Assembly (NCBI RefSeq): GCF_002101675.1
Contig: NZ_LQOY01000081.1
Coordinates: forward strand, 160,440-224,439
DNA from: Mycobacterium gordonae
Lineage (GTDB): Bacteria > Actinomycetota > Actinomycetes > Mycobacteriales > Mycobacteriaceae
Direction: 5' to 3'
DNA: 64,000 nucleotides
The notes under the pieces are model-generated. The model was not told where the DNA came from. It worked only from the letters and a program-made list of their open reading frames with translations, and made no database searches. Positions 19,750 to 28,357 of the stretch are shown one piece after another. The position numbers and the translations under genes were made by a program. The first letter of the stretch is position 1; every line of letters starts with the position of its first letter.

Positions 19750-19980
19750 CGCTGTGGACGTGGGTTGTCAGGAAATCCCCCTCTGCCTTCCGCCTTCCTG
19801 CGCTCGGGTTGCATTCCGTTGCGTCGCCGGCACAGCGCGAAACCTCGGTGAACGGCTGAGGTGTGCGGAAGGTAAAGAGGCCAAGCGCGCGATCAATCCA
19901 GCATCGCGAGATAGCCGCACTTGCTACGTTGTGCATCGTTACTGTTACTTCACGGATTTGTAGGTATGGGGAGGCGTCGC

Positions 19981-20982
19981 GTGGCTGGTAACGGTCAAAC
20001 AGGCCGTGTGGATTCGGTCAGCGTGGTAATCCCCGTCTACAACGGAGCGGTGACGCTTCCTGGCGTGATCAAGGAGCTTGAACAGCTGCGTTCGATCCAG
20101 GAAACACCTCAGGGTCGCAGGTTTCGCGTCGACGAGGTGCTACTCGTCTGGGACCGGGGCATCGGTGGCAGCCACGAAGTGGTTCGGCAACTGGCGGCGC
20201 GTGACGAGTGGGTTCATCCGGTATTCCTGTCGCGCAACTTCGGCCAGCACCCCGCAACCTTGGCGGGAATGACGTCATCGGGTGGGGACTGGATCGTCAC
20301 CATGGACGAGGACGGGCAGCATGATCCAGCCTATATTGGCGACCTTCTCGATACGGCCTACCGGGATCGCACTCAGCTGGTCTACGCCTCGCCGGCGAAC
20401 CAACCCCCGCACGGAGTTCTTCGCAACGTCGCCTCCTGGCTCACCAAATGGCTGTTCGTCCGCGTCTTGGTGCCCACTGATGGACCAAAAGCGTTCAACA
20501 GTTACCGACTTATCCTGGGTGAGGCGGGGCGAAGCGTCGCGGCCTATGCCGGTGCAGGGGTATTCCTCGACGTCGCCCTTTCCTGGGTTGTCACCAATCC
20601 CTCGACCTGTTCGGTGCTGATGCGCCAAGAGGGGCGACCGGCGAGCGCGTACAACTTCCGCCGCCTGGTCTCCCATTTCTGGCGGCTTGTCATCTCATCG
20701 GGCACCCGCCCCTTGCGATTCGTCTCCATGATGGGAATCTTGTTCGCCCTCTTGGGTTTTGGCGTCGCCATTTACAGCGTGATCCAGAAATTGGTCGGTG
20801 ATATCACCGTGCAGGGATGGACATCGGTGTTCGTGGCAACGCTTGTCGTCGGCGGAGCCGTCCTGTTCGCGCTCGGAATCATCGCCGAGTACATTGCGGC
20901 GGCCGCCACGATGGCGATGGGCAAACCCGTGTATGTGATCGTGCGCGATCCCGCTGACGTTTTCGACAGCTCGGCGGACTGA
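19981..20982 (+). CDS. GtrB/DPM1-like polyprenyl-phosphate glycosyltransferase (GT2) with two C-terminal membrane helices
   Basis: The product is 333 residues from GTG 19981, chosen because GGGGAGG lies 6 nt upstream; an ATG at 19966 is less well placed. The GT2 domain starts SVSVVIPVYNGAVTL, with LSRNFGQHPATLAGM and the metal-binding MDEDGQHDP (DxD). This pattern is standard for enzymes that load a sugar onto polyprenyl phosphate. Two membrane helices follow at the C-terminus (about residues 242-262 and 276-300), as in GtrB and ArnC-type proteins. M. tuberculosis Rv1500, in the same region, is a similar-sized glycosyltransferase. The lipid-linked sugar would feed GtrA and the GT-C proteins encoded at 29-37 kb. 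Confidence 0.85.
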   Translation: MAGNGQTGRVDSVSVVIPVYNGAVTLPGVIKELEQLRSIQETPQGRRFRVDEVLLVWDRGIGGSHEVVRQLAARDEWVHPVFLSRNFGQHPATLAGMTSSGGDWIVTMDEDGQHDPAYIGDLLDTAYRDRTQLVYASPANQPPHGVLRNVASWLTKWLFVRVLVPTDGPKAFNSYRLILGEAGRSVAAYAGAGVFLDVALSWVVTNPSTCSVLMRQEGRPASAYNFRRLVSHFWRLVISSGTRPLRFVSMMGILFALLGFGVAIYSVIQKLVGDITVQGWTSVFVATLVVGGAVLFALGIIAEYIAAAATMAMGKPVYVIVRDPADVFDSSAD

Positions 20983-21037
20983 CGATGCGTATCTGCATTG
21001 CGTTCCTGCGCCGAACGACTTCGAGCCGAGGCCACCA

Positions 21038-21871
21038 GTGACAATTACTCTGACCGGAGCGACGGGTTTCGTCGGAAGGCAGATCCTGCGCCACCTCCTC
21101 GACCGGGGCTGCGCGGTGCGGGTGCTTGTTCGCGATCCGTCTCGGGTGGAAGATGTCTCGCCGGGCGCGGCTCTCGAAATCGTGCAGACGCCTGACTTGT
21201 TTGCAGAGACCAGCGGTCGGTTACAGGAACTGCTTGTCGGCTCGGAGACCGTGATCCACGCAGCCTGGTACGCGGAACCGGGAAAGTACCTGACGTCGCC
21301 ACTGAACATCGATTGTCTCACCGGCACACTCAATCTCGCCCAGGCATTCCTGGCAGTGGGGGGTAAGCGGTTCGTCGGTGTGGGCACGTGCATGGAATAC
21401 GACCTCTCCGCGGGCCTTCTGACGATCGATACGCCGTTGGCGCCGGACACTCTGTACGCCGCGTGCAAGGCTTCGAGCTACCAGGTGTTGCGCACTTTCT
21501 ATGCCGCGGAGGCGATTAGCTTTGCGTGGTGCCGCACCTTCTACCTGTACGGCGAGGGAGAAGATGAACGACGACTGGTGCCCTACATCCGCAGGCAATT
21601 AAAAGCCGGAGAGGAAGTTTTGCTCACCCGCGGTGATCAGGTTCGTGATTTCTCTGACGTGAAGGACGCCGCTCGGATGATCGCCGATGTCGCGCTGGGG
21701 GAGCTGGAAGGCGCGGTGAACATCTGTTCGGGCGAAGGGATCACGGTCCGACAGCTGGCCGAACGGATTGCCGACGAGTACGGTCTGCGTGAACTGTTGC
21801 GATTTGGAGCAAGACCCGACAACTTGGTTGACCCGCCGCGGGTCGTCGGCGTCGGGATGGAGACGCGATGA
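21038..21871 (+). CDS. NAD(P)-dependent sugar epimerase/4-ketoreductase (extended SDR)
   Basis: The product is 277 residues with a GTG start. ITLTGATGFVGRQIL gives a canonical GxxGxxG NAD(P) motif. VGVGTCMEYD holds the active-site Ser/Thr region and LYAACKASSY holds YxxxK. DFSDVKDAARMI and AVNICSGEGITVRQLAERI are typical of nucleotide-sugar reductases and epimerases. The length fits a reductase that works on a 4-keto-6-deoxysugar, and the rfbF/rfbG/epimerase/C-methyltransferase genes nearby need such a step. It overlaps the next methyltransferase gene by 4 bp (ATGA). The substrate and stereochemistry are not determined. Confidence 0.8.
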   Translation: MTITLTGATGFVGRQILRHLLDRGCAVRVLVRDPSRVEDVSPGAALEIVQTPDLFAETSGRLQELLVGSETVIHAAWYAEPGKYLTSPLNIDCLTGTLNLAQAFLAVGGKRFVGVGTCMEYDLSAGLLTIDTPLAPDTLYAACKASSYQVLRTFYAAEAISFAWCRTFYLYGEGEDERRLVPYIRRQLKAGEEVLLTRGDQVRDFSDVKDAARMIADVALGELEGAVNICSGEGITVRQLAERIADEYGLRELLRFGARPDNLVDPPRVVGVGMETR

Positions 21872-22926
21872 GTGGGATGAGACAGCTATACGAGCAGTCG
21901 GACTTTCCGATCTTCCAGAACCGCATGTACGACTCAGCCGACCAGGCACGCGCCTGCCCCCGCGGCGATATCAGCTTGGTGCAGGACGGTACCACCGGCC
22001 TCGTCTACAACGAGGCCTTCCGGCCGGAGTTGATGAATTACGACGCTGCCTACCAGAACGAGCAGGCGCACAGCCCGCTGTTCCAGAGTCATTTGGAGCA
22101 AGTGGCCACCATTGTCGAGCGCACGCTGGGAACTGATGGACTGGTCGAGGTTGGTTGCGGCAAGGCGTACTTCCTTGAGTTGCTGCAGTCGCGGGGTCGG
22201 TCGATCACGGGCTTCGATCCGACATATGAGGGTGAAAACCCTGCTGTTCAGCGTCATTACTTCGGTGACGGCGTCACGGTTTCGGCTAGAGGGCTGATTC
22301 TGCGTCACGTCCTGGAACATGTGCAGAATCCGGTCGTGTTCCTCGAAGGTTTGCGCGATGCGAACGGCGGCGGCCTGATCTACATCGAGGTGCCGTGCCT
22401 CGACTGGATCCTGCGTGCGAGAGCATGGTTCGACATTTTCTACGAACACGTCAATTACTTCCGGCTCGAAGATTTTTCCAGAATGTTCGGCCGCGTGGTG
22501 GAGGGCGGCCACCTCTTCGGTGGCCAATACCTCTATGTCGTCGCCGATCTCGCCACTCTGAGACCACCGGTGTTCGGCCCGGACGATCGGGTGGATTTTC
22601 CGGAGGATTTCCTGGCTATGGCAAACGCCGCACCGGCTGACCGGTCAGGCGCGCTGAGCGCTGTATGGGGCGCGGCCTCGAAGGGTGTCATCTATTCGCT
22701 GCTACGAGAACGCGCCGGCAACCCGGTCAGTTTTCTCATCGACATCAATCCAGCTAAATGCAGCAAATTTGTGCCGGCCACCGGTCTGCGGGTGATGTCC
22801 CCGGAGGAGGGCATGGCGGCGCTGGAGCCAGGCTCAGACATCTGTGTGATGAACTCCAACTACCTCGAAGAGATCCGCACCATGACGCGAGGTCAGTTCA
22901 ACTTGATTACGTTGGAGCGCAACTAG
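21868..22926 (+). CDS. SAM-dependent methyltransferase with C-methyltransferase-type C-terminal domain
   Basis: The product is 352 residues. It has no N-terminal zinc cluster as clear as that of the neighbouring C-methyltransferase. The SAM-binding core contains LVEVGCGKAYFLELL and LRHVLEHVQNP. The C-terminal part (WGAASKG, then FLIDINPAKCSKFVPATG and MSPEEG) runs parallel to the C-terminal domain of the gene at 22963-24186 (YGAAAKG, then SKQGKYMPGSHIPI and SPEAL). It therefore belongs with, or is derived from, the sugar C-methyltransferase type. It is coupled to the upstream reductase (ATGA overlap) and meets the other methyltransferase gene tail to tail, 36 bp apart. A sugar is the likely substrate. 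Confidence 0.78.
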   Translation: MSGMRQLYEQSDFPIFQNRMYDSADQARACPRGDISLVQDGTTGLVYNEAFRPELMNYDAAYQNEQAHSPLFQSHLEQVATIVERTLGTDGLVEVGCGKAYFLELLQSRGRSITGFDPTYEGENPAVQRHYFGDGVTVSARGLILRHVLEHVQNPVVFLEGLRDANGGGLIYIEVPCLDWILRARAWFDIFYEHVNYFRLEDFSRMFGRVVEGGHLFGGQYLYVVADLATLRPPVFGPDDRVDFPEDFLAMANAAPADRSGALSAVWGAASKGVIYSLLRERAGNPVSFLIDINPAKCSKFVPATGLRVMSPEEGMAALEPGSDICVMNSNYLEEIRTMTRGQFNLITLERN

Positions 22927-22962
22927 TCCGGCGACGCTGCTGCCGTCCACTGGTACGTGACT

Positions 22963-24186
22963 TCACCGGATGCGCAGTTCCGGCACTGCAGTCACGAAAC
23001 GCACCCCGCTATCGGCAAGATCAGCCAATTCGGTTCGCACCTCGGTAGCGATGTTCCATGGCAGGATTAGCACAAAGTCCGGGGGGTTCTCGCGTAATGC
23101 CTCCGGGGAGTGGATCGGGATGTGGCTGCCAGGCATGTACTTACCCTGCTTGGACACAGCGGCATCGCAGACGTACGGCAACAGGTCAGGCCTGACGCCT
23201 GCGTAATTGAGCAGAGTGTTCCCTTTAGCCGCAGCACCGTAGGCCGCCACGCGGCGGCCGGATCGCTTCTGCTCGATGAGAAACGCCACGAGATCGTCTT
23301 TCACGCGGTCGGCACGTTGCTGGAACTCGAGGTAAGTTTCGAGGCGTGTCACCCCGAACTGCTCCTCACGCGTGAGCAATGACTCGACACGATCGGTAGT
23401 TTCCACCGCCGCTTGGGCGTGACACCCATACACCCGCAGGCTGCCACCGTGGGTGTGCAACGCTTCGACGTCGCTCACCCGTAAGCCGGCCTCGGCGAAG
23501 ATGCGTACCACAGTCGTCAGTGACAAGTACGAGAAGTGCTCGTGGTAGATGGTGTCGAACTGCGTGCGTTCGATCAGCGGAACGAGGTGTGGAAATTCCA
23601 GTGTGACAGTGCCTTCCGGCTTCAGCACAGCGGCCAATCCACGGGTGAAGTCGTTGATGTCAGGCACATGGGCATACACGTTGTTGCCCAGGATCAGATC
23701 TGCGCGGCGCCCTTCCTCTGCCAGGCGACTCCCCAACGCCTCACCGAAGAACTCCCTGCGAACCGGGACTCCCAGCGCCTCGGCGGCGGTCGCCGTGCTT
23801 TCCGTCGGCTCGATGCCGAGGCAGGGGATGTCTGCTGCGACGAAATTCTTGAGCAGGTAGCCGTCGTTGGACGCCACCTCGATGACGAAGCTATCTGGGC
23901 CAAGCCCCAGTCGTTCGGTGATCATGCGCACGTACCCAGCGGCATGGTTAAGCCAACTGCTGGAGGTGCTGGAAAAGTAGGCGTACTCGGCGCTGAACAG
24001 CTCTTCAGCGCGAGCGTAATCCTCGGTCTGCACCAACCAGCATTGGTGACACACCTTCACGCGGAGGGGGTAGTGCACTTCTGGGGCAGACAAGTCCTGG
24101 GCCTGCAGGTAAGCGTTGGACGGGGGCGCAAAACCCAGGTCCACGAAACTGTGCTCCAGCGGCGTGCTGCAGTGTCGGCACTTCAT
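22963..24186 (-). CDS. Nucleotide-sugar C-methyltransferase (TylC3/NovU type)
   Basis: The product is 407 residues, the usual length for the family. Domain order: N-terminal zinc-binding region (MKCRHCSTPLEH and, further on, VCHQCWLVQ), SAM core (FVIEVASNDGYLLKNF, ILGNNVYAHVPDINDF), the catalytic-region YHEHFSYLSLTT, and the C-terminal domain (AAYGAAAKGNTLLN, SKQGKYMPGSHIPIHSP). Relatives add a methyl group to carbon 3 or 5 of dNDP-4-keto-6-deoxysugars in antibiotic pathways. It overlaps the 3,5-epimerase gene by 4 bp and lies in one operon with rfbF. With rfbG this predicts a CDP-linked branched sugar for the glycolipid. The methylated carbon cannot be read from sequence. Confidence 0.88.
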   Translation of the reverse strand: MKCRHCSTPLEHSFVDLGFAPPSNAYLQAQDLSAPEVHYPLRVKVCHQCWLVQTEDYARAEELFSAEYAYFSSTSSSWLNHAAGYVRMITERLGLGPDSFVIEVASNDGYLLKNFVAADIPCLGIEPTESTATAAEALGVPVRREFFGEALGSRLAEEGRRADLILGNNVYAHVPDINDFTRGLAAVLKPEGTVTLEFPHLVPLIERTQFDTIYHEHFSYLSLTTVVRIFAEAGLRVSDVEALHTHGGSLRVYGCHAQAAVETTDRVESLLTREEQFGVTRLETYLEFQQRADRVKDDLVAFLIEQKRSGRRVAAYGAAAKGNTLLNYAGVRPDLLPYVCDAAVSKQGKYMPGSHIPIHSPEALRENPPDFVLILPWNIATEVRTELADLADSGVRFVTAVPELRIR

Positions 24187-24734
24187 AAGATGACTCCAGT
24201 GAAGTCGGCATCAATTCGTGCATGGGATTGGTCACGAGCTGAAACATCTTGCGGCGGCAACGGCCAGGCGATGGAAAGCCGCGGGTCGTCGTGAAGCAGG
24301 CCTCTCTCGGAAGACGGCCGGTAGAACGCCGTGTGTAGATAGAGCAATTCGCTCTCAGGCTCGAGCGCCTGGAATCCGTGCGCGAATCCCTCCGGAATAA
24401 GCATCATCTGGGCGTCGTCTTGTACCAATTCCTGAGCGTGCCATTGCAAGAAAGACTCGGAGCCGGCCCGAACGTCAACGGCCACGTCCCAGACCCGGCC
24501 GCGAAGACAGCGCACCATCTTCATCTCGGCGTGCGGCGGGTATTGGAAGTGCATCCCGCGCACGGCTCCCACGTGGCTGGTTCTGGAGTGGTTGATCTGG
24601 ACTATGTGGCGCTCACCCAGGACGCAGTGAAGTTCGTCGGCGCAGAACAGGCGCATGAATGCGCCGCGGGCATCCCGATGGGGTACGGATTGCACGACCT
24701 TCAAGCCGGTCAATGGGGTATCGAGAATGTTCAT
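24183..24734 (-). CDS. RfbC-like NDP-4-keto-6-deoxyhexose 3,5-epimerase
   Basis: The product is 183 residues from the ATG at 24734 (MNILDTPLTGLKVV); a longer frame upstream looks non-coding. It is a cupin-type epimerase: RGAFMRLFCADEL, QINHSRTSHVGAVRGMHFQ with the catalytic His, FAHGFQALEP, and LLYLHTAFYRP with a Tyr at the expected site. The family epimerises C3 and/or C5 of dTDP-4-keto-6-deoxyglucose. Because the neighbours are CDP-glucose enzymes and a C-methyltransferase, its substrate here is probably CDP-linked. It sits between rfbF (43 bp upstream) and the C-methyltransferase (4-bp overlap). Confidence 0.86.
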   Translation of the reverse strand: MNILDTPLTGLKVVQSVPHRDARGAFMRLFCADELHCVLGERHIVQINHSRTSHVGAVRGMHFQYPPHAEMKMVRCLRGRVWDVAVDVRAGSESFLQWHAQELVQDDAQMMLIPEGFAHGFQALEPESELLYLHTAFYRPSSERGLLHDDPRLSIAWPLPPQDVSARDQSHARIDADFTGVIL

Positions 24735-24777
24735 GCCGTCGCTCGGCCCGCGGCTGCCGTTCCCACAATTAATGTGT

Positions 24778-25551
24778 TCAATTCCAGCATTTCCAAGGCG
24801 CTTGGCCGCTGCTCCACAACTCTTCAAGCATGATCTTGTCTCGAAGAGTGTCCATGGGTTGCCAGAATCCTGAATGCTCGAAGGCCATCATTTCGCCATC
24901 GGATGCGAGACGGGCAAGGGGCGCGCCTTCCCAAGCAATGTGGTCACCTTCAATGTAATCGAGCACTGAGGGCGACAGAACGAAGAATCCGCCGTTGATC
25001 AGGCCGCCATCGCCACGTGGCTTCTCAACAAAGCGCGTCACCCGGTCATCCGCACACTCGATGGCTCCGTAACGCCCGGGCGGAAGTACCGCTGTAACGG
25101 TGGCGTGGCGACCGTGCTGACGGTGGAACTCGACGCTGGCACCGATGTTCACGTCACTGAGCCCGTCGCCGTAGGTAAAGCAAAACGCGTCGTCGTCCTG
25201 GATGTAGGCTGACACGCGCTTGAGGCGTCCACCGGTCAATGTGTCGTCACCGGTATCCACGAGTGTCACCCGCCAGGGCTCTGCATGGCGCCGATGCACT
25301 TCCATCTTGTTGTCGGACATATCGAATGTCACGTCCGACATGTGCAGGAAGTAGTTGGCGAAATACTCCTTGATCACGTAGCCCTTGTAGCCGCAACAGA
25401 CGACGAAATCGCGTATACCGTGATGCGAGTAGAGCTTCATGATGTGCCAGAGGATCGGCCGCCCGCCGATCTCAACCATCGGTTTGGGGCGGATCGTCGT
25501 TTCCTCACTGAGGCGGGTGCCGAGACCACCGGCCAGAATTACGGCTTTCAT
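24778..25551 (-). CDS. rfbF: Glucose-1-phosphate cytidylyltransferase
   Basis: The product is 257 residues. The ATG at 25551 gives the standard start [18 protein letters not shown]; a GTG three codons earlier is also open. The nucleotidyltransferase fold shows the signature [19 protein letters not shown] with the family-specific insertion, then [17 protein letters not shown], the metal-binding YGDGLSDV, and the substrate-binding [11 protein letters not shown]. It forms CDP-glucose from CTP and glucose 1-phosphate, the substrate of RfbG. It is the first gene of a three-gene minus-strand operon with the epimerase and the C-methyltransferase. A 0.5-kb gene-free stretch lies upstream. Confidence 0.93.
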   Translation of the reverse strand: MKAVILAGGLGTRLSEETTIRPKPMVEIGGRPILWHIMKLYSHHGIRDFVVCCGYKGYVIKEYFANYFLHMSDVTFDMSDNKMEVHRRHAEPWRVTLVDTGDDTLTGGRLKRVSAYIQDDDAFCFTYGDGLSDVNIGASVEFHRQHGRHATVTAVLPPGRYGAIECADDRVTRFVEKPRGDGGLINGGFFVLSPSVLDYIEGDHIAWEGAPLARLASDGEMMAFEHSGFWQPMDTLRDKIMLEELWSSGQAPWKCWN

Positions 25552-26061
25552 CGGGCTCACTTGTTCATGGGACGACAGCGACTCGAGCGATCAGGCGGTC
25601 GCTTGGCTAATTCACAGGTGAAACTCCGGGCCACCCGTGCAATTGACAGTCATATAGATCGGAGTTTGCGCGACAACGTTTCAGTATTTCTTCACCATGC
25701 TGAATCAAGAAAAATGACCCCCGTTGGTTGGACCACATGCGCCCGCACGCTCCATGTCACCTCCAAGCGACTGCCTCCGCACTCGCTGCCCGAACGACGG
25801 ACACCAGGGAGGAGGGACACGCGGTGAGCGTACACCGACTCAACTATGTGGACGGCCGGTACGCGAGACAAACCTGGCCCTTGATGATGCCGAGCTGAGA
25901 ATCTGGCGAGGTGACCTTCTGCCAGGTTCGGGCCTCGTGTCGGTCGGTACAGTTGCGTGACGCAATCCATGAGGTGGCGGAGGCACGCGTGAGTGGTTAC
26001 GGTCACTTCAGCTGCGACGGGCGATCTAGCCAGAGCGGTCGAATGCTCGAGGGGTTGAGTA
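25552..26061. other. Gene-free divergent region between rfbF and an SDR gene
   Basis: No credible gene is seen here; the open frames are short and lack family features. The segment 25640-25720 is AT-rich for this genome (it includes CATATAGATC and TGAATCAAGAAAAATGAC) and lies upstream of rfbF, so it may hold the rfbF operon promoter. GAGGGG just before 26062 can serve as the ribosome site of the SDR gene. Confidence 0.45.
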
Positions 26062-26982
26062 GTGCGTAGCTGGATTGTGGGCCGGGGGGGCTTACTCGGC
26101 AGCGCCGTGTCGAGGTCTATCGGCCCGACGTTCACCGGACAAGCCGTTCCATGGGGGAAGCAGGATGCGGCCGTCGCAGCACTCGAATCCGACCTTGAGC
26201 GATTCATCAGCGAGGCACACGACGACGAGTGGTCGATCATCTGGGCTGCCGGCAGCGGCGTCATCGGCTCCACGGCCGAAAAGCTTGCTGCGGAGACGAG
26301 CATTCTTTCTCACTTCGTCAACATGTTGCGAGAGTCGCGGCCGACCGGGCGAGGTGCCTTCTTCCTCGCATCTTCCGCGGGTGGCATCTACGCCGGGTCC
26401 ACTCACCCTCCCTTCAGTGAGTCGGCAACTCCGCGGCCGCTAAGTCCCTACGGTGAAACAAAACTCGCTCAAGAGGTAATGGTCCGGACGACGTTGGAAG
26501 GCCGGGTACCACTCGCCATCGGCCGCTTCTCCAACCTCGTCGGACCCGGTCAGAACTTGGCGAAACAACAAGGTCTGGTCAGCCAGCTATGCCGATCTTC
26601 GGTGATGAGAAGATCTTTGAACATTTTCGTCCCAATGGAGACCCTGCGCGACTACCTCTACGCGGATGACGCAGCTGCGATGGTGCGGACGGTGCTCGAG
26701 AAATCGATACGGAATCAGCCACCAACACCGTTGCTACGCAACATCTGTTCGCAACGACCGGTGTCTGTCTGCACGGTGGTGCGAACAGTGCAACAAGTTG
26801 CCCACCGTTCGGTGCGCATCGCGCTCGGAGCGAGCTCGTCGTCGCGCTATCACGTGAGGGACCTGCGGCTGTGCACGAACCACTCTGAGGAGTTCAAGGA
26901 CGTGGCGATCACGCCGTTCCCGGTGACAGTCAAGCGCGTGTACGACGATGTTTTACGGCAACAAGCGCTGCCGAACCGCTGA
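26062..26982 (+). CDS. NAD-dependent epimerase/dehydratase-family protein (extended SDR)
   Basis: The product is 306 residues with a GTG start preceded by GAGGGG. The NAD motif is WIVGRGGLLGSAV (GxxGxxG kept, but Arg-rich compared with the usual TGxxG). SSAGGIYAG holds the active Ser and SPYGETK holds YxxxK. Later it has DYLYADDAAAMV, as in sugar epimerases and reductases. The C-terminus is more basic than usual. It is a second candidate for the 4-keto reduction or an epimerisation in the deoxysugar pathway. It stands alone between the divergent rfbF operon and a convergent glycosyltransferase. The substrate is unknown. Confidence 0.75.
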   Translation: MRSWIVGRGGLLGSAVSRSIGPTFTGQAVPWGKQDAAVAALESDLERFISEAHDDEWSIIWAAGSGVIGSTAEKLAAETSILSHFVNMLRESRPTGRGAFFLASSAGGIYAGSTHPPFSESATPRPLSPYGETKLAQEVMVRTTLEGRVPLAIGRFSNLVGPGQNLAKQQGLVSQLCRSSVMRRSLNIFVPMETLRDYLYADDAAAMVRTVLEKSIRNQPPTPLLRNICSQRPVSVCTVVRTVQQVAHRSVRIALGASSSSRYHVRDLRLCTNHSEEFKDVAITPFPVTVKRVYDDVLRQQALPNR

Positions 26983-27056
26983 CGGCCGGCTTCGTCCGGC
27001 CCCGTGCCGCAGCGGTATCACCCGGGGCGGCAAACACCCTGTGCCTCAGAGGTTTG

Positions 27057-27944
27057 TCAGTCGTTTTCGCCGGCACCGCTGTGCTTGCCAACCGCTGTGG
27101 CCCCAAGACGAGTTCGCAGCCCGAGCCAGCGGTACAGAGCCTGCCGTCCCAGGGCGGTGGAGCGAGCGCGGGCAGCGCCGATCACCAGGTGGCGCCGATC
27201 GAGCAGTCCTGGGTGCTCAGCGGCCAACTCATTGAAGAAGTCGATTACGGATTGGGTCTGGGAGTGCATATACGTACGTACCGTCTCCTGAGACTCATTG
27301 AGCCGGAAAGCCCAGAGCGGCCGGGGCACCGCGATCAGATTGCCCTTGCCCTTGAGGAGCACCTCGCAATAGGTCGCCAGATCGAAGAGTGAGGGGAAAC
27401 GACGGTCCCAGCCCCCGACGGCTACCAAGGCGTCGCGACGGAATAAAGCCGTTGGCGGTTCGCCGAAAATGTTCGTACCGGCGAGCACGCTGCGCCGAAT
27501 GGCGTCGGTGCCGTTGACTTCGCCGCGCAGCCCGGCCAGTCCGCGGTTACGCAACACCATCCGGCCCGATGCGTCGATGACGTCGCGGGAACTGACAGCC
27601 AGCAGCGCTGACGGGTGCGCGGTCAACTCCTTCAACAGCACTTCGAGGTTATCTGGGTAGAGCACGTCATCGGCGCAAACTGCTTTGACGAACTCACCGG
27701 TGGCCATGTCGGTCACGTGATTGAAGTTCACGATCGCCGGCCCGCTCTCGGAGAGCCTGGTCAGGCGGACGCGGGGATCGGTGGTGTAGCGCTGTAAGGC
27801 TTCCCACGTGCCGTCGGTGGAGTATCTTTCGGAAACCAGAAGCTCGAAGTCGGTGAACGTCTGCGCCAAAATCGACTGCATCGTCTTGTCGATGAATTTG
27901 ACGCCGTTGTAGACCGGCACGACGACCGATACTTTTGGCGTCAC
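27057..27944 (-). CDS. GT2 family glycosyltransferase
   Basis: The product is 295 residues from GTG 27944, preceded by a strong GGAGG. The upstream in-frame extension lacks similarity to anything and is not used. VSVVVPVYNGVKFIDKTMQSI is the GT2 start, FELLVSERYSTDGT takes the place of the first Asp motif, KAVCADDVLYPDNL carries the DD metal-binding residues, and LFRRDALVAVGGWD is the acceptor-side loop. It is a soluble inverting transferase that adds a sugar on the cytoplasmic side. The donor and acceptor are unknown. It is divergent from the methyltransferase gene at 28354. Confidence 0.85.
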   Translation of the reverse strand: MTPKVSVVVPVYNGVKFIDKTMQSILAQTFTDFELLVSERYSTDGTWEALQRYTTDPRVRLTRLSESGPAIVNFNHVTDMATGEFVKAVCADDVLYPDNLEVLLKELTAHPSALLAVSSRDVIDASGRMVLRNRGLAGLRGEVNGTDAIRRSVLAGTNIFGEPPTALFRRDALVAVGGWDRRFPSLFDLATYCEVLLKGKGNLIAVPRPLWAFRLNESQETVRTYMHSQTQSVIDFFNELAAEHPGLLDRRHLVIGAARARSTALGRQALYRWLGLRTRLGATAVGKHSGAGEND

Positions 27945-28276
27945 GACACCGCCTCCTGCGAGTGGTCCAAGGAACGTCCGTTGGAACTGGTCTGGGGGGT
28001 AAGTCCGCTGAGAGCGACCACGCTGCAGGCCGGGGCGACGGCCACGGAGCTGAGCTGCGACAGCCGAACGAGCCTGGGCAGTACACCCTCCTAGCGTGGG
28101 AGGCGCCATCCCGGGCAACGCCGGTGTGGGCCGAGTATGGCAGTAACTTAGTTGCCAACTTATCGTGACGCTAGGCTTCTGTCAGATCGCCCCGGCGTAT
28201 CGCAGGTAGGGCACGGATACATCTGCGAACATGTGTCTAGACCGCACACGCCACGTGCTGAAACAGAAAGCGAGTC
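27945..28276. other. Gene-free divergent region with AACTTA direct repeat
   Basis: No gene is supported. It contains AACTTA twice (28145-28150 and 28157-28162) around the short palindrome AGTTGCCAACT, in a local AT-rich patch that could be part of a promoter or operator for one of the divergent genes. The evidence is weak. Confidence 0.3.
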
Positions 28277-28357
28277 ATGACCACTCTCCGCGCTGTGCCC
28301 GCTTCTCAGAAGGTGGGATTGCCAGAGGTTTCTCTGTCGAGAGCGTCGCGAAGGTGA
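28277..28357 (+). other. Possible 26-codon leader ORF overlapping the methyltransferase start
   Basis: An ATG at 28277, with GAAAG upstream, opens a 26-codon frame (MTTLRAVPASQKVGLPEVSL and six more residues). Its TGA at 28355-28357 overlaps the GTG start of the methyltransferase as GTGA. It could be a coupled leader peptide. It could also be the true N-terminus of the downstream protein, cut off by a frameshift. Confidence 0.3.

Noticed and set aside
25692..26303. 203-codon minus-strand open frame near the SDR gene
   Set aside because: It overlaps the start of the SDR gene antisense and shows no domain or ribosome site.
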